This document shows, piece after piece, positions 18,492 to 29,330 of a stretch of 64,000 bases of DNA. The notes beneath the pieces are model-generated. The model saw only the letters and a program-made list of their open reading frames with translations. It did no database searches and was not told the DNA's origin. This DNA comes from Betaproteobacteria bacterium TMED22 (lineage in GTDB: Bacteria > Pseudomonadota > Gammaproteobacteria > Burkholderiales > Eutrophovitaceae): positions 43,726 through 107,725 of the forward strand of contig NHCB01000015.1 in the NCBI GenBank assembly GCA_002167745.1. Direction: 5' to 3'. The first letter of the stretch is position 1, and every line of letters starts with the position of its first letter. Made by a program: the position numbers and the translations under genes.

Positions 18492-18983
18492 CTATCGATA
18501 TTTCGCATCAGATTCTCGATCCTCAGCGATTTCATCCTCGTAACGATCACCGACCGCCAGCAACATCTCCTTCGTGTAGACCAAATCTCCTCGCTGCTCA
18601 CCGTGGTACTCAAAGACTCTGGTCTCCACAATTGAGTCCACGGGACAGGACTCCTCACAAAAACCACAAAAAATACATTTTGTAAGGTCAATATCATAGC
18701 GGGTGGTTCGTCGACTTCCGTCGTCACGTTGCTCAGACTCAATAGTAATCGCTAAAGCCGGACATACCGCCTCACATAATTTACATCCAATACAACGCTC
18801 CTCACCGTTCGGATATCGTCTCAAAGCATGAAGACCACGAAATCTCGAGCTTTGGGGTGTCTTTTCTTCTGGAAACTGAACCGTTATTTTTGGCGCAAAA
18901 AAATATTTCAATGTAAGCATCAAACCCTTACGCAATTCAGTAAGTAAAAACGTCTTTGATGCATCACGAATAAATCCAAACAT
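18492..18983 (-). CDS. nuoI: NADH-quinone oxidoreductase subunit I
   Basis: This 163-residue peripheral-arm subunit carries two [4Fe-4S] clusters (N6a and N6b). Both ferredoxin motifs are intact: [13 protein letters not shown] near residue 60 and [14 protein letters not shown] near 99. A short N-terminal amphipathic helix region ([13 protein letters not shown]) anchors it against the membrane arm. It passes electrons from NuoG towards NuoB. The gene lies 26 bases after nuoH. Confidence 0.97.
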   Translation of the reverse strand: MFGFIRDASKTFLLTELRKGLMLTLKYFFAPKITVQFPEEKTPQSSRFRGLHALRRYPNGEERCIGCKLCEAVCPALAITIESEQRDDGSRRTTRYDIDLTKCIFCGFCEESCPVDSIVETRVFEYHGEQRGDLVYTKEMLLAVGDRYEDEIAEDRESDAKYR

Positions 18984-19009
18984 ATTTATTGATACCTATC
19001 TGTAAAAAA

Positions 19010-20035
19010 TTACCAAGGCCACCAATCCATCCTCATTAGCACACCAATGAGAACTAGCCACACAATGGTTACTGGAATAAACACCTTCCATCCTAACCGC
19101 ATAATCTGATCGTAACGGTACCGAGGAAATGTCGCACGAAACCACAAGAAGAAAAAGAGCATGAACGCAACCTTAGCAGCCAACCACCCAAAGCCGTCTG
19201 GAATTCCTGGTATTGGCGATAGCCACCCACCTAGAAACATGAGTGACGCAAGCGCCGCAATTAAAATCATATTGGCGTATTCCGCTAAGAAAAATACCGC
19301 AAAGGTGGTGCCAGAATACTCCACGTGAAACCCCGCAACAATCTCTGACTCGCCCTCAGCAACATCGAAGGGTGCCCGGTTCGTTTCGGCGACGCCCGAT
19401 ATGAAGTACACAACAAACATCGGGAACAACGGAATCAAATTCCAACCCAGAAAACCTAAACTGGTTCGTTGCGTTTCAACGATAGTGGTTAAATTCAAAC
19501 TCCCAGACATCATCAATACACAAACTAACGCAAAACCCATAGCAATTTCATAAGCAACGATTTGCGCTCCGCTTCTCATCGCACCGATTAGAGCGTACTT
19601 TGAGTTCGATGCCCAGCCAGCAACAATCACGCCATAAACACCCATTGATGTTATCGCCAAAACATAGAGAAGTCCTGCATCAATATTCGATAAGACCAAA
19701 CCATCCGCAAAAGGCATTACCGCCCAAGCGGCTAGAGCAGGCATTAACGACAGCATAGGTGCGATAACGAAAAGAAACTTATTCGCTCCATTGGGAATAA
19801 TAATTTCTTTTGTTAGTAGCTTTAATACGTCAGCAAACGGTTGCAATAACCCTTTTGGACCCACACGATTAGGGCCTAAGCGCAGTTGAATAAACCCAAT
19901 GACTTTTCGCTCAGCAAGAGTGAGATAGGCTACACAAAGAGTAACTGGGATAAGTATTGCCAAAACCTTTATTAGGGTCCAACTAAAATACGCTAGTTGA
20001 TCACCAAGGTAAGGAGTTAAGAAATCTACAATCAC
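19010..20035 (-). CDS. nuoH: NADH-quinone oxidoreductase subunit H
   Basis: This 341-residue polytopic subunit forms most of the quinone-binding chamber at the junction of the peripheral and membrane arms. Signature stretches are [36 protein letters not shown], and the acidic loop [21 protein letters not shown]. Eight hydrophobic helices are seen. The GTG start at 20035 overlaps the nuoG stop as GTGA, indicating coupled translation. Confidence 0.97.
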   Translation of the reverse strand: MIVDFLTPYLGDQLAYFSWTLIKVLAILIPVTLCVAYLTLAERKVIGFIQLRLGPNRVGPKGLLQPFADVLKLLTKEIIIPNGANKFLFVIAPMLSLMPALAAWAVMPFADGLVLSNIDAGLLYVLAITSMGVYGVIVAGWASNSKYALIGAMRSGAQIVAYEIAMGFALVCVLMMSGSLNLTTIVETQRTSLGFLGWNLIPLFPMFVVYFISGVAETNRAPFDVAEGESEIVAGFHVEYSGTTFAVFFLAEYANMILIAALASLMFLGGWLSPIPGIPDGFGWLAAKVAFMLFFFLWFRATFPRYRYDQIMRLGWKVFIPVTIVWLVLIGVLMRMDWWPW

Positions 20036-22389
20036 GCCGCCGTACCAACTGACTGGAGCTTGGTAAGCCGGACTGTGCCGGTGACGCCACCAATTACCTT
20101 AGATGCTCGACTATTCATTGGAACACGGACCACAGAAGACATCAGATTCGAATCAACTTTAGCAGGCAAATCAAAATGATTTCCTCCCTGCTCCACTCGC
20201 ACGATATCTTGATCCGATATATCGAGTTCACTGGATAAATCCGAGCTCACCCACACAAAGTCATACATCGCCTCTTTGGTCAATTGCAGTGCTGGCGCTC
20301 GCCTAACAATCGAATCAACGCTGTACATCGGAACATCTGATAACCGTTCAATTTCATCCTTAGCGTTACGAGTCGCATGAATTTGCATTGACGAAGGGTC
20401 AAACTTGACTTGTAATTTATTGGGTAGTCCGTCCAAATGGCGTTTCAATTCGGCACGAACATCTTCGATTGACTGATATTCAAAATCAGTGAAGCTAAAT
20501 AACTTCCCAAGAGCGGCGATGAGTCTCCAAGCCGGTCGACTGAGCCCCTTTGTTGGCGCAACTGGCCCAAAAGTCTGAGGCCTACCTTCTAAATTGATGA
20601 ACGTACCGGCAGTTTCTGAAAATGGACTGACTGGCAACATCACTGTGGCATATTCACATACTTCGCCCTTGAATGCATTTAAGGCTACGACTAACTGTGC
20701 CGACTTCAATGCCTCAATAGCAAGGCCCGGCATACATGAATCTTCACTCATCTCTGCATGTAATAAAAAGTACGCATCCATTGGAGTAGCTATCATCGCC
20801 CCGGCATTAAGTCCATTCGATCCAGGCAAGCTATTAACGATTTCTGCGCCCAACGAATTAGCGCCCTCGGAGAGTAAGCCTACTTTCGCGTCAACTAATT
20901 GACCAAGTAAGTGGCTCAACTTCTCAATGTTTGATCGGTCCGGATGATTTCGACACAAAGCGCCAAGTAGGATCAATTTCTGCTGCCCCGACATAAGCAA
21001 TTGCGCAATCTGGTCCGCATCATTTCCGACCGCGCAATCATCTAATTCTTCTGGCAGCGCGCGACCAAGAACAACGCTAACGGCTTTCAAAATCTGACAC
21101 ATAAGATCCGTTATTTGGCTAGGCGGTACTAAATAATCCTTTGCGGCTGAGGCCAATGAATCACTATTCATTGAATTGACAAATGCGAGAGACGTACCAT
21201 TTTTCTTTACCGCTTGCCTTATTCGATGCGCGAGGAGCGGTTGCTCTTTTCGGATATTGGATCCAATAACTAAAATACGGTCTAAATTCTCAACGTCTGT
21301 AACAGACATGCCTAACCATGGCATTAAGCCATTTGAAGACGCCTCGTAATCGGTTTGCCTCAGTCGATAGTCAATATTTTCCGAACCTATAGCTCGAATG
21401 AACTTTTGAAACAAATACAGCTCTTCTGTGGTCGCCTGCGGCACTGCGAATGCGCCAATGCGCTCAGGCTTTATGTTTGCAGAGGCCAATTTTTCTTTAA
21501 TGTGATCTAGAGCAACCGCCCAATCCACCTCTTCCCACCGACCATCGGTTTTGATCATAGGTAAGAGTAAGCGATCGGAAGCATTCAATCCTTCATAAGA
21601 AAACCGGTCTCGATCTGAAATCCAGCACTCATTAATCTCAGTATTTTCATAAGGAACCACCCTAATAACTGTATCCCCTTTAATCTGGGCAGTTAAATTA
21701 GACCCTAGAGCATCATGCGGACTAACAGTCTTTCTTCGGGCTAGCTCCCAGGTTCGCGCCGCATATCTAAAAGGTTTCGACGTTAGTGCTCCTACTGGAC
21801 ATACATCAATCATATTGCCAGACAGCTCAGAGTCAACGGTAGAACCAACAAATGACATAATTTCCGAATGTTCCCCACGACCAGCCATACCTAGCTCCAT
21901 GACTCCCGCAATTTCCTGACCAAACCGAACGCAGCGGGTACAGTGAATACAGCGCGACATCTCAGAGGCAGACACGAGAGGACCAAGCTCCTTCGTACTT
22001 ACTGTCCGCTTTGCCTCCTTAAATCGAGAGCCCGACCCTCCGTAACCAACCGCTAAGTCTTGCAGCTGGCACTCTCCCCCTTGATCGCAGATTGGGCAAT
22101 CCAACGGATGATTAATCAACAAAAATTCCATTACTCCCTTCTGAGCAGTTTTTGCTTGCTCAGAACGGGTGTGCACTTTCATATCCTGTGTGGCAGGTGT
22201 TGCGCAAGCAGGCAAAGGCTTAGGCGCTTTTTCAACCTCAACTAAACACATGCGGCAGTTCGCGGCAATTGACAATTTCTTGTGGTAACAAAAATGTGGC
22301 ACATGAACACCAAGCTTGTTTGCCGCGTCCATCACGGTGCTACCGCTCTCTACCTCAACGGTTTTACCGTCGACCTCAAGGGTAATCAT
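20032..22389 (-). CDS. nuoG: NADH-quinone oxidoreductase subunit G
   Basis: This 785-residue iron-sulfur subunit has an N-terminal [2Fe-2S] domain ([15 protein letters not shown], later CATPA), a His-Cys [4Fe-4S] site ([14 protein letters not shown]) and a further [4Fe-4S] site (CIHCTRC, later CPVGAL), then a degenerate molybdopterin-oxidoreductase-like domain. The extra N7 cluster of E. coli NuoG appears absent: the region after residue 215 ([14 protein letters not shown]) lacks the CxxCxxxC set. This resembles the mitochondrial and betaproteobacterial type. The start overlaps the nuoF stop as ATGA. Confidence 0.96.
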   Translation of the reverse strand: MITLEVDGKTVEVESGSTVMDAANKLGVHVPHFCYHKKLSIAANCRMCLVEVEKAPKPLPACATPATQDMKVHTRSEQAKTAQKGVMEFLLINHPLDCPICDQGGECQLQDLAVGYGGSGSRFKEAKRTVSTKELGPLVSASEMSRCIHCTRCVRFGQEIAGVMELGMAGRGEHSEIMSFVGSTVDSELSGNMIDVCPVGALTSKPFRYAARTWELARRKTVSPHDALGSNLTAQIKGDTVIRVVPYENTEINECWISDRDRFSYEGLNASDRLLLPMIKTDGRWEEVDWAVALDHIKEKLASANIKPERIGAFAVPQATTEELYLFQKFIRAIGSENIDYRLRQTDYEASSNGLMPWLGMSVTDVENLDRILVIGSNIRKEQPLLAHRIRQAVKKNGTSLAFVNSMNSDSLASAAKDYLVPPSQITDLMCQILKAVSVVLGRALPEELDDCAVGNDADQIAQLLMSGQQKLILLGALCRNHPDRSNIEKLSHLLGQLVDAKVGLLSEGANSLGAEIVNSLPGSNGLNAGAMIATPMDAYFLLHAEMSEDSCMPGLAIEALKSAQLVVALNAFKGEVCEYATVMLPVSPFSETAGTFINLEGRPQTFGPVAPTKGLSRPAWRLIAALGKLFSFTDFEYQSIEDVRAELKRHLDGLPNKLQVKFDPSSMQIHATRNAKDEIERLSDVPMYSVDSIVRRAPALQLTKEAMYDFVWVSSDLSSELDISDQDIVRVEQGGNHFDLPAKVDSNLMSSVVRVPMNSRASKVIGGVTGTVRLTKLQSVGTAA

Positions 22390-23693
22390 ATTGCTTCAAC
22401 CTGACTTTTTTTATGTTTGATAAGGTATTCAAACTCCGGGCGAAAGTGCTTTATGAAACTCTTGACAGGTAGAGCCGCCGCATCTCCTAAGGCACAAATA
22501 GTCCTGCCTCCGATGTTATCGGACAAAGACAAAAGTTTATCGATATCATCATCCTCACCGGTTCCATTTTGAATACGCTTAACCAACCGATATAACCAAC
22601 CCGTGCCCTCTCGACATGGCGTACATTGCCCACAGGACTCTTCATGGTAAAAATAGGATAAACGCAATAAACAACGAACCATACATCGCGTCTCATCCAT
22701 TACAATGACTGCTCCAGAACCAAGCATCGAACCAGCTTTAGCTATCGAGTCATAATCCATATCGGTAGCCATCATCACTTCCGCTGGAAGAACAGGCATC
22801 GAAGAACCACCTGGAATTACTGCCTTAAGACGCCTCCCGTCACGCATGCCTCCTGCCATTTCTAACAGTTCGGCAAAAGGAGTTCCGAGACGTACCTCAT
22901 AATTGCCTGGTTTTGCCACATCGCCAGATACAGAAAAAATCTTTGTTCCGCCATTATTCGGCTTACCCAAAGACAAGTATGTCTCAGCGCCCTCAAGGAT
23001 CAAGGAGGGCACAGCAGCAAATGTTTCCGTGTTATTGATGGTCGTAGGGCATCCATATAACCCATAAGATGCCGGGAATGGAGGCTTAAATCTTGGCTGT
23101 CCTTTTTTGCCCTCGATAGACTCTAATAAAGCAGTTTCTTCTCCGCATATATAAGCGCCAAAACCATGATGTGCGTGTAGCTCAAATGAAAACTGCGAGC
23201 CCAGTATATGACTCCCTAGATAACCCGCCGCTCGTGCCTCTTCTAAAGCCTCCTCAAAGCGCTCATAAACTTCCCAAATTTCCCCATGAATATAGTTATA
23301 TCCCACGGAAGCCCCGATCGCATAAGCCGCAATTGCCATCCCTTCGATCACTATGTGCGGGTTATATCTTAAGAGATCACGATCTTTAAATGTTCCGGGT
23401 TCGCCTTCATCTGAATTACAAACGACGTACTTTTGGCCTTCCCCCTTTGGCATGAAGCTCCACTTGAGCCCCGTCGGAAAACCCGCTCCGCCACGCCCGC
23501 GAAGCGCGGACTTCTTTACCTCGGCAATTACATCTTCTGAAGATATTCCTTCACTAAGAATTTTTCGAAGCGCTTTATAACCACCTCTTTTCTCATATTC
23601 TGTGAGGGTCCAGTTGAGGCCATCAACCCCCTTCATAATCACCGCATCCGGACCGTAACTATCAATGGGGAATGGAGGATTTGACGTTATCAT
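22386..23693 (-). CDS. nuoF: NADH-quinone oxidoreductase subunit F (NADH-binding)
   Basis: This 435-residue subunit is the electron entry point of complex I: it binds NADH and FMN and carries cluster N3. [13 protein letters not shown] (about 66-78) is the nucleotide-binding loop, [12 protein letters not shown]-x-KDR the FMN site, and [13 protein letters not shown] with ICALGDAAA supplies four cluster cysteines. Length is normal. ATG 23693 overlaps the nuoE stop by four bases. Confidence 0.97.
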   Translation of the reverse strand: MITSNPPFPIDSYGPDAVIMKGVDGLNWTLTEYEKRGGYKALRKILSEGISSEDVIAEVKKSALRGRGGAGFPTGLKWSFMPKGEGQKYVVCNSDEGEPGTFKDRDLLRYNPHIVIEGMAIAAYAIGASVGYNYIHGEIWEVYERFEEALEEARAAGYLGSHILGSQFSFELHAHHGFGAYICGEETALLESIEGKKGQPRFKPPFPASYGLYGCPTTINNTETFAAVPSLILEGAETYLSLGKPNNGGTKIFSVSGDVAKPGNYEVRLGTPFAELLEMAGGMRDGRRLKAVIPGGSSMPVLPAEVMMATDMDYDSIAKAGSMLGSGAVIVMDETRCMVRCLLRLSYFYHEESCGQCTPCREGTGWLYRLVKRIQNGTGEDDDIDKLLSLSDNIGGRTICALGDAAALPVKSFIKHFRPEFEYLIKHKKSQVEAI

Positions 23694-24184
23694 CTCGCTT
23701 TCAACTCCTCAACTAACGAATCAACATCGGCTAAGGCAATTTTCCCTCGCATCTCTCGATCATTAATGATCACCACGGGAGCATCTCCACAAGCGCCCAT
23801 GCATTCGGCCTCCTTCAAAGTCACCGAACCATCCGGAGAGGTCTGATTAAAATCGATCCCAAGTTTCGCCTTCAACTGATCAACCATCTTATTCGCACCT
23901 TGCAATGCACACGGCAAATTAGTACAAATTGCTACCTTTGATCGACCGGGTTTTTCCAAGTTATACATGCCATAAAACGTTGCCACCTCCCAAACCGCAA
24001 TCGGTCGCATACCCAGATATTGTGAAATATCTTCAACGACTGACTCAGAGACCCATCCGACCTCGTTTTGTGCTATCGCTAGCGCAGCCATTACAGCTGA
24101 CGATTTACGATCCGCGGGATACTTCGCGATCTCTTTGTCAATCGCACGATAAGCTTCTGAGCTTAAAAGTTTTCTGTCGCTCAC
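23690..24184 (-). CDS. nuoE: NADH-quinone oxidoreductase subunit E
   Basis: This 164-residue thioredoxin-fold subunit of the NADH dehydrogenase module holds the [2Fe-2S] cluster N1a. The ligand pattern C-x4-C (CTNLPC) followed by C-x3-C (CMGAC) is intact. The N-terminal helical part ([21 protein letters not shown]) is typical. Translation starts at GTG 24184, which overlaps the nuoD stop as GTGA. Confidence 0.96.
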   Translation of the reverse strand: MSDRKLLSSEAYRAIDKEIAKYPADRKSSAVMAALAIAQNEVGWVSESVVEDISQYLGMRPIAVWEVATFYGMYNLEKPGRSKVAICTNLPCALQGANKMVDQLKAKLGIDFNQTSPDGSVTLKEAECMGACGDAPVVIINDREMRGKIALADVDSLVEELKAR

Positions 24185-25434
24185 CGGTCAATCTCCCCAA
24201 ACACAACATCCTGAGTCCCAATTATAGCGACCAAGTCAGCAATCATATGACCTCGAGTCATCTCGTCTATAGCTGACAAGTGAGCGAATCCAGGCGCTCT
24301 AATTTTTAAACGGTATGGCTTATTAGCACCATCGGAAACCAAATAAATACCAAACTCACCCTTAGGCGCCTCCACTGCACAGTAAGTCTCTCCAGGTGGA
24401 ACATGCATACCTTCCGTAAACAACTTAAAGTGATGAATCAGATCTTCCATGTTCACTTTCATGTCCTCTCGCGAAGGCGGCGCGACTTTGGTGTTACCGG
24501 TAATCACTGGTCCCGGGTTACCTCGCAACCAATCAATGCATTGTCTAACGATACGATTTGACTGTCGCATCTCTTCAATTCGCACCAAATAACGATCGTA
24601 ACAATCTCCGTTCGTTCCAATCGGAACATCAAAATCTACCAGATCGTAAGCATCATAAGGTTGTTTCTTTCGCAAATCCCAAGCAACGCCCGAACCACGA
24701 ATCATTGGTCCGGTGAACCCCAAGGCCGCGGCCCTTTCTGGAGAAACCACACCAATACCCACAGTTCGCTGTTTCCAAATACGATTGTCCGTCAAGAGGG
24801 TCTCGTATTCATCCACCTTTGTGGGAAATTTAGTCGTAAAATCCTCAATAAAATCGAGCAATGAGCCCTGTCGATTTTCGTTCAACCGATTAATTTCTTT
24901 TTGGTTACGAAATTTTGATGCTTCGTATTTGGGCATGAAGTCTGGTAAATCTCGGTAAACGCCACCCGGCCGATAATAGGCCGAGTGTAATCGTGCTCCT
25001 GACACCGCCTCATAACAATCCATGAGATCTTCACGTTCACGAAAGCAATAGAGGAACACTGTCATTGCCCCAACATCTAACGCGTGTGCACCCAGCCACA
25101 ATAAATGGTTCAATATACGAGTCACCTCGTCAAACATAACTCGTATGTATTGCGCTCGAATCGGCACATCGACACCGAGTAACTTCTCGATTGCCATAAC
25201 GTAAGCGTGCTCATTACACATCATCGAGACATAGTCCAATCGATCCATGTAAGGCACCGACTGCAAGTATGTTTTGTGTTCGGCTAACTTTTCCGTTCCG
25301 CGATGAAGCAACCCAATATGGGGATCAATACGCTCAATGACCTCTCCATCCAACTCAAGCACTAAACGCAGAACTCCATGCGCAGCGGGATGCTGTGGTC
25401 CAAAATTCATTGTGTAATTCTTAATTTCAGCCAT
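24181..25434 (-). CDS. nuoD: NADH-quinone oxidoreductase subunit D (49 kDa)
   Basis: This 417-residue subunit, related to the hydrogenase large subunit, lines the quinone-reduction site with NuoB. Motifs include [14 protein letters not shown] near the N-terminus, [27 protein letters not shown] and the C-terminal DVVFGEIDR. It is an independent gene here, separated from nuoC by 38 bases, unlike the fused nuoCD of E. coli and Pseudomonas. This helps place the organism. Confidence 0.97.
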   Translation of the reverse strand: MAEIKNYTMNFGPQHPAAHGVLRLVLELDGEVIERIDPHIGLLHRGTEKLAEHKTYLQSVPYMDRLDYVSMMCNEHAYVMAIEKLLGVDVPIRAQYIRVMFDEVTRILNHLLWLGAHALDVGAMTVFLYCFREREDLMDCYEAVSGARLHSAYYRPGGVYRDLPDFMPKYEASKFRNQKEINRLNENRQGSLLDFIEDFTTKFPTKVDEYETLLTDNRIWKQRTVGIGVVSPERAAALGFTGPMIRGSGVAWDLRKKQPYDAYDLVDFDVPIGTNGDCYDRYLVRIEEMRQSNRIVRQCIDWLRGNPGPVITGNTKVAPPSREDMKVNMEDLIHHFKLFTEGMHVPPGETYCAVEAPKGEFGIYLVSDGANKPYRLKIRAPGFAHLSAIDEMTRGHMIADLVAIIGTQDVVFGEIDR

Positions 25435-25472
25435 CTTTTGGCCCTCTACCAGAGAAGCACTTTATAACAAGC

Positions 25473-26069
25473 CTAAACGTCGCCATAAGAATCCTCCCTG
25501 ATAACTCTCGGCACAATTTCACGGGGTTCAATCGTTACTGGCTGGTACACCACTCGCTTCTCTACCGGGTCATAACGCATCTCTACATGACCTGACACCG
25601 GAAAGTCCTTCCTGAGCGGATGGCCAACGAACCCATAATCAGTCAACAAACGCCTAAGATCAGGGTGCTCATCAAAAACAATTCCATACAGGTCAAAAGT
25701 TTCACGCTCGAACCAATTAGCACTTGGCCAAATATCTACGACAGAGGGAACAGCAGGTTGCTCATCATCCTCGCAATAGACACGTATTCGAAGGCGATGA
25801 TTTAAATTAGTCGACAATAAATGATAAATTACTGCGAATCGATAAGGCGTTTGGTTGTTTGACGGATAGTCAGCGTAATCCACACCGCACACATCTATCA
25901 GTTGGTTAAAGTTAAGTGCTGGCGAATCCCGCAATGCAAGCATGATTGAAGACAGCTCTCCTGCCGACGTGACAAGGGTAACTTCATCGCGCCCAGAACA
26001 AATCGCCTCGTCCGTCACTTTCAGACTAGACTTGAGTGACTCGACCAAATTTGTATTAACTTGATTCAC
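25473..26069 (-). CDS. nuoC: NADH-quinone oxidoreductase subunit C (30 kDa)
   Basis: This 198-residue peripheral subunit is recognised by the 30 kDa subunit signature [12 protein letters not shown][27 protein letters not shown] around residues 119-155. It connects NuoB and NuoD and carries no cofactor. The start is GTG 26069, with AGGA 5 bases upstream. It lies 28 bases after nuoB. Confidence 0.96.
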   Translation of the reverse strand: MNQVNTNLVESLKSSLKVTDEAICSGRDEVTLVTSAGELSSIMLALRDSPALNFNQLIDVCGVDYADYPSNNQTPYRFAVIYHLLSTNLNHRLRIRVYCEDDEQPAVPSVVDIWPSANWFERETFDLYGIVFDEHPDLRRLLTDYGFVGHPLRKDFPVSGHVEMRYDPVEKRVVYQPVTIEPREIVPRVIREDSYGDV

Positions 26070-26097
26070 CTAATTCCTAAATATTCTGTTGTACAGA

Positions 26098-26574
26098 TCA
26101 ACGGGCAATCGTGTTCGTCCTTTTGATCTTATTCTGCAGTTGAACAATCCCGTACAATAACGCCTCTGCGGTAGGCGGACATCCCGGGACATAAACGTCT
26201 ACGGGAACAATACGGTCACATCCTCGCACCACAGAATACGAATAGTGATAATAACCGCCGCCGTTGGCGCATGACCCCATCGAAATAACCCAGCGAGGCT
26301 CAGCCATTTGGTCGTAAACCCTTCTCAGCGCTGGCGCCATCTTATTACACAACGTTCCAGCTACAATCATGAGATCGGATTGACGCGGGCTAGGCCGAAA
26401 AACAACACCGAATCGATCTAGGTCATAGCGCGAAGCTCCCGCGTGCATCATCTCAACAGCACAGCAAGCTAAACCAAAAGTCATGGGCCATAAAGATCCG
26501 GTCCGCGTCCAATTCACAACCGCATCGACACTGGTCGTTACAAAACCCTTTTCTTGTATTTCCTCGATAATCAT
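26098..26574 (-). CDS. nuoB: NADH-quinone oxidoreductase subunit B
   Basis: This 158-residue subunit carries the terminal [4Fe-4S] cluster N2 that reduces quinone. The ligands are visible: the adjacent cysteine pair in [10 protein letters not shown] in [16 protein letters not shown], and C in [12 protein letters not shown]. It bridges the peripheral arm to NuoD and NuoH. Length and spacing match proteobacterial NuoB. The gene follows nuoA by 16 bases. Confidence 0.97.
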   Translation of the reverse strand: MIIEEIQEKGFVTTSVDAVVNWTRTGSLWPMTFGLACCAVEMMHAGASRYDLDRFGVVFRPSPRQSDLMIVAGTLCNKMAPALRRVYDQMAEPRWVISMGSCANGGGYYHYSYSVVRGCDRIVPVDVYVPGCPPTAEALLYGIVQLQNKIKRTNTIAR

Positions 26575-26590
26575 ATTTGCAGTGGCCTAA

Positions 26591-26959
26591 TTAATCCCAA
26601 TCCAGGGCTCCCTTCTTCCATTCATAGACAAATCCCACAACCAACAAAGCGAGAAAAATCATCATTGCAATAAACCCCGCCAATCCAATTTGATCTAGCG
26701 CGATGGCCCATGGAAATAAGAACGCGATTTCAAGATCGAAAATGATAAATAAAATAGCCACGAGATAATAGCGAACATCGAACTTTGTACGCGCGTCTTC
26801 AAACGCATCAAAACCACATTCATAGGCCGATAATTTCGCTTGGTCAGGATTATGTGACCCGAAGGTGCGACTGAGAACGGCGCCAGCTAAAGGCAAAATC
26901 ACGCCCACGGCAACGCCGACGATGATAAACAATAATATTGGGAAGTAATCACCTATCAT
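26591..26959 (-). CDS. nuoA: NADH-quinone oxidoreductase subunit A
   Basis: This 122-residue subunit has three transmembrane helices and is the first cistron of the complex I operon. The family loop with the conserved cysteine is present ([20 protein letters not shown]), as is [12 protein letters not shown] in TM2. It lies about 100 bases downstream of a tRNA-Leu gene; a possible promoter sits between them at 27007-27035. Confidence 0.96.
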   Translation of the reverse strand: MIGDYFPILLFIIVGVAVGVILPLAGAVLSRTFGSHNPDQAKLSAYECGFDAFEDARTKFDVRYYLVAILFIIFDLEIAFLFPWAIALDQIGLAGFIAMMIFLALLVVGFVYEWKKGALDWD

Positions 26960-27006
26960 TCAAATACCTTGTACCACATCAAAACATGGCTAACTTACTT
27001 ATCAGA

Positions 27007-27035
27007 CCTATATTTAACTATTAGTTCGAGCTCAA
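27007..27035 (-). promoter_or_regulatory. Possible sigma-70 promoter of the nuo operon
   Basis: On the minus strand TTGAGC (27035-27030) and TATAGG (27012-27007) are separated by 17 bases, giving fair -35 and -10 boxes between the tRNA-Leu gene and nuoA. I saw no intrinsic terminator between the tRNA and nuoA, so read-through from tpiA-secG is also possible. Confidence 0.4.
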
Positions 27036-27062
27036 GAGAATTGATTACTCAAAATATAATTT

Positions 27063-27147
27063 TGGTGCCGACGGCGAGACTCGAACTCGCACGACTTTCG
27101 CCACCGCCCCCTCAAGACGGCGTGTCTACCAGTTCCACCACGTCGGC
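27063..27147 (-). tRNA. leuU: tRNA-Leu (anticodon GAG)
   Basis: The 85-base minus-strand sequence folds as a type II tRNA. The acceptor stem GCCGACG pairs with CGTCGGC, the D-arm is GTGGAACTGGTAGACAC, and the anticodon loop TTGAGGG gives GAG on a five-pair stem. A variable arm follows, then the T-arm GCGAGTTCGAGTCTCGC, discriminator A and an encoded CCA. Its position right after secG is the one known in E. coli (leuU) and Pseudomonas. Confidence 0.97.
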
Positions 27148-27197
27148 AATCTCATCCCAAAAACCACCACTGTCATTGTAACGCTCTTCACAAGTGA

Positions 27198-27557
27198 TCA
27201 GTTTGGAATCTCATCAACTTTTGACCCTGAACCCTCAATTAAGGAAGAGTCTGGCACCTCTAATTCATCTGAGGAAGTTGCTGGCGCGGTAATCGTTGCT
27301 CCTGACATAACACCGACTGATCGGGTTTCCTCAAACTGCAGGAAACTCAGGCTCATACTCGTTATGAAAAAAATAGTTGCAAAAACGGCTGTCACTCGAC
27401 TCAAAAAATTAGCTGATCCGCTAGATCCAAATAAGCTCCCCGATGACCCACCCCCGAAGGCAGCGCCCATATCCGCACCCTTACCATGCTGCATTAAAAC
27501 AAGCCCAATCACACCGAGGGCTGCCAGCACGTGCACTACCAAAACAATAGAACTCAT
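27198..27557 (-). CDS. secG: Preprotein translocase subunit SecG
   Basis: This 119-residue inner-membrane protein of the SecYEG translocon assists SecA-driven export. Two hydrophobic helices (about 3-20 and 53-71) flank the conserved loop LMQHGKGADMGAAFGGGSSGSLFGSSGSANFLSR, the SecG signature. The C-terminal tail (about 75-119) is acidic and Ser/Thr-rich, as often seen in the family. It follows tpiA by 31 bases and precedes tRNA-Leu, a conserved proteobacterial order. Confidence 0.95.
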   Translation of the reverse strand: MSSIVLVVHVLAALGVIGLVLMQHGKGADMGAAFGGGSSGSLFGSSGSANFLSRVTAVFATIFFITSMSLSFLQFEETRSVGVMSGATITAPATSSDELEVPDSSLIEGSGSKVDEIPN

Positions 27558-27588
27558 AATATTCCGTCAATCATCAAAATGATGCCGC

Positions 27589-28341
27589 TTAAATTGCTAG
27601 ACGACAAATTGTCAAAAAATCAATCAGGTTAAGTGAAGCACCACCAATTAACCCACCATCAACGTCTGCTTGCCGAAACAATTTCTCAGCATTATCAGGC
27701 TTAACACTGCCACCGTATAAAATCCTCAGCGAGCTAGCAGCGGCTTCGTCAAGCAAGGCAACTTGTTCCCTCAAATACTCATGTACTTCTTGCGCCTGCT
27801 CAGGCGATGCAGTCAAACCTGTTCCTATCGCCCATACTGGCTCATACGCCAACACTAATCGCCCTAAATTCTCTAGCCCAATCTGCTCTATGACCGCCTC
27901 TAGCTGAGCAGAAATGATCCCGAAGGTCTCTTCCGCCTCTCTTTGTTTTAACGTTTCACCAACACAAACAATCGGCGTAATACCTACACTGAGCAGCTTT
28001 CTTGCTTTGATCCCTACTAATTCGTTGGTTTCCGCATAAAAACTGCGACGCTCAGAATGCCCAACAAGTCCAAACGAGACCTCAAAATCGGCGAGCATGC
28101 TACCTGAAATTTCGCCCGTGTATGCTCCCGCATCGTGCTCACTGACATTTTGCCCCCCCCAACTAATATTCCCCGCAGCAAGGTGCTCCCGCGTTTGCGC
28201 AAGATAAAGATAAGGCACGCACACCGAAACATCTAAACCCGACAAATCATCAGCTGCCGACAAACCAACCAGAAGCGCCTCGTTATCGGAGAGAGACCCA
28301 TTCATTTTCCAATTACCGACAACAAGTTGCTTACGATTCAT
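27589..28341 (-). CDS. tpiA: Triosephosphate isomerase
   Basis: This 250-residue TIM-barrel enzyme interconverts dihydroxyacetone phosphate and glyceraldehyde 3-phosphate. The N-terminal VGNWKMNG holds the substrate lysine, GHSERR the electrophilic histidine, and AYEPVWAIGTGLTAS the catalytic glutamate and loop 6. LYGGSVKP and GGLIGGASL form the phosphate site. ATG 28341 fits the family N-terminus; a GTG four codons upstream is also in frame. It is the first gene of tpiA-secG-tRNA-Leu. Confidence 0.97.
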   Translation of the reverse strand: MNRKQLVVGNWKMNGSLSDNEALLVGLSAADDLSGLDVSVCVPYLYLAQTREHLAAGNISWGGQNVSEHDAGAYTGEISGSMLADFEVSFGLVGHSERRSFYAETNELVGIKARKLLSVGITPIVCVGETLKQREAEETFGIISAQLEAVIEQIGLENLGRLVLAYEPVWAIGTGLTASPEQAQEVHEYLREQVALLDEAAASSLRILYGGSVKPDNAEKLFRQADVDGGLIGGASLNLIDFLTICRLAI

Positions 28342-28465
28342 CCCTAAAACCACTCAAGTAAAACTACTTAATTTTACCTTTTTACTGGGTTTCTGGTCAA
28401 TGTCGGCAATTACGGTGTAATCGAATCAAAACTCAAAATGAACTGGCTAAACCAAGAACTACGCA

Positions 28466-29308
28466 TCAGCCAAATCGACCGGTGATGTAATCCTCTGTTA
28501 AGCGGTGGGCCGGACGAGTAAAGATTTCGTTGGTTTCGCCTACCTCCACAAGTTTCCCAAGATGAAAATAAGCAGTCCGATCAGACACCCGCGCCGCCTG
28601 TTGCATGGAATGCGTCACAATCACAATCGTATATTGTTTACGCAATTCGGAAATTAGCTCCTCTACTTTAGCCGTCGCGATGGGATCCAAGGCAGAACAA
28701 GGCTCGTCCATCAATATGACCTCGGGACCAACAGCGACTGCCCGAGCGATACATAATCGCTGCTGCTGACCACCTGATAGACTTGTACCTGGTTGGTCTA
28801 AACGATCTTTCACTTCACTCCACAACCCCGCCCGCTCGAGCGAACGTTCCACAATCTCATCAAGCTCAACACTATCCTTGGCAAGACCATGAATTCGAGG
28901 ACCGTAAGCAATGTTTTCAAAAATAGACTTCGGAAAAGGATTTGGTTTTTGAAAAACCATACCGACTCGAGCTCTTAATGAAACCACATCAATCTTAGGG
29001 TCATTGATATCGTCCCCGTCGATATTTATATCCCCCTCCATACGACAAATATCGATAGTGTCATTCATCCTGTTATAGCATCGAAGTAATGTCGACTTAC
29101 CGCAGCCTGACGGCCCTACGAATGCGATTACTTCGCTCGTCCCTACGTCCAGGGTCACATTATCAACTGCCAGTTTATCCCCGTAGTACACACTGACATT
29201 GCGTGCGGTCATTCTTGGATTCTTAACGTGCACCTCACCGACCGTTTCGTCAGGCACCTCTCTATCTTGAAAATCCATTGGCTTAATATCAATCACTTCA
29301 TCAGTCAT
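28466..29308 (-). CDS. pstB: Phosphate ABC transporter ATP-binding protein
   Basis: This 280-residue ATPase drives the Pst high-affinity phosphate importer on the cytoplasmic side. It has Walker [10 protein letters not shown], a Q-loop in [12 protein letters not shown], the ABC signature LSGGQQQR, Walker [14 protein letters not shown], and the switch histidine in IVTHSM. The N-terminal 30 residues are acidic and precede the usual PstB start. I use ATG 29308, which lies 22 bases after the pstA stop; a longer frame would overlap pstA by 47 bases. No phoU follows; the next gene is tpiA. Confidence 0.95.
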   Translation of the reverse strand: MTDEVIDIKPMDFQDREVPDETVGEVHVKNPRMTARNVSVYYGDKLAVDNVTLDVGTSEVIAFVGPSGCGKSTLLRCYNRMNDTIDICRMEGDINIDGDDINDPKIDVVSLRARVGMVFQKPNPFPKSIFENIAYGPRIHGLAKDSVELDEIVERSLERAGLWSEVKDRLDQPGTSLSGGQQQRLCIARAVAVGPEVILMDEPCSALDPIATAKVEELISELRKQYTIVIVTHSMQQAARVSDRTAYFHLGKLVEVGETNEIFTRPAHRLTEDYITGRFG

Positions 29309-29330
29309 ATGTTTAATCCATTTTTTGTCA

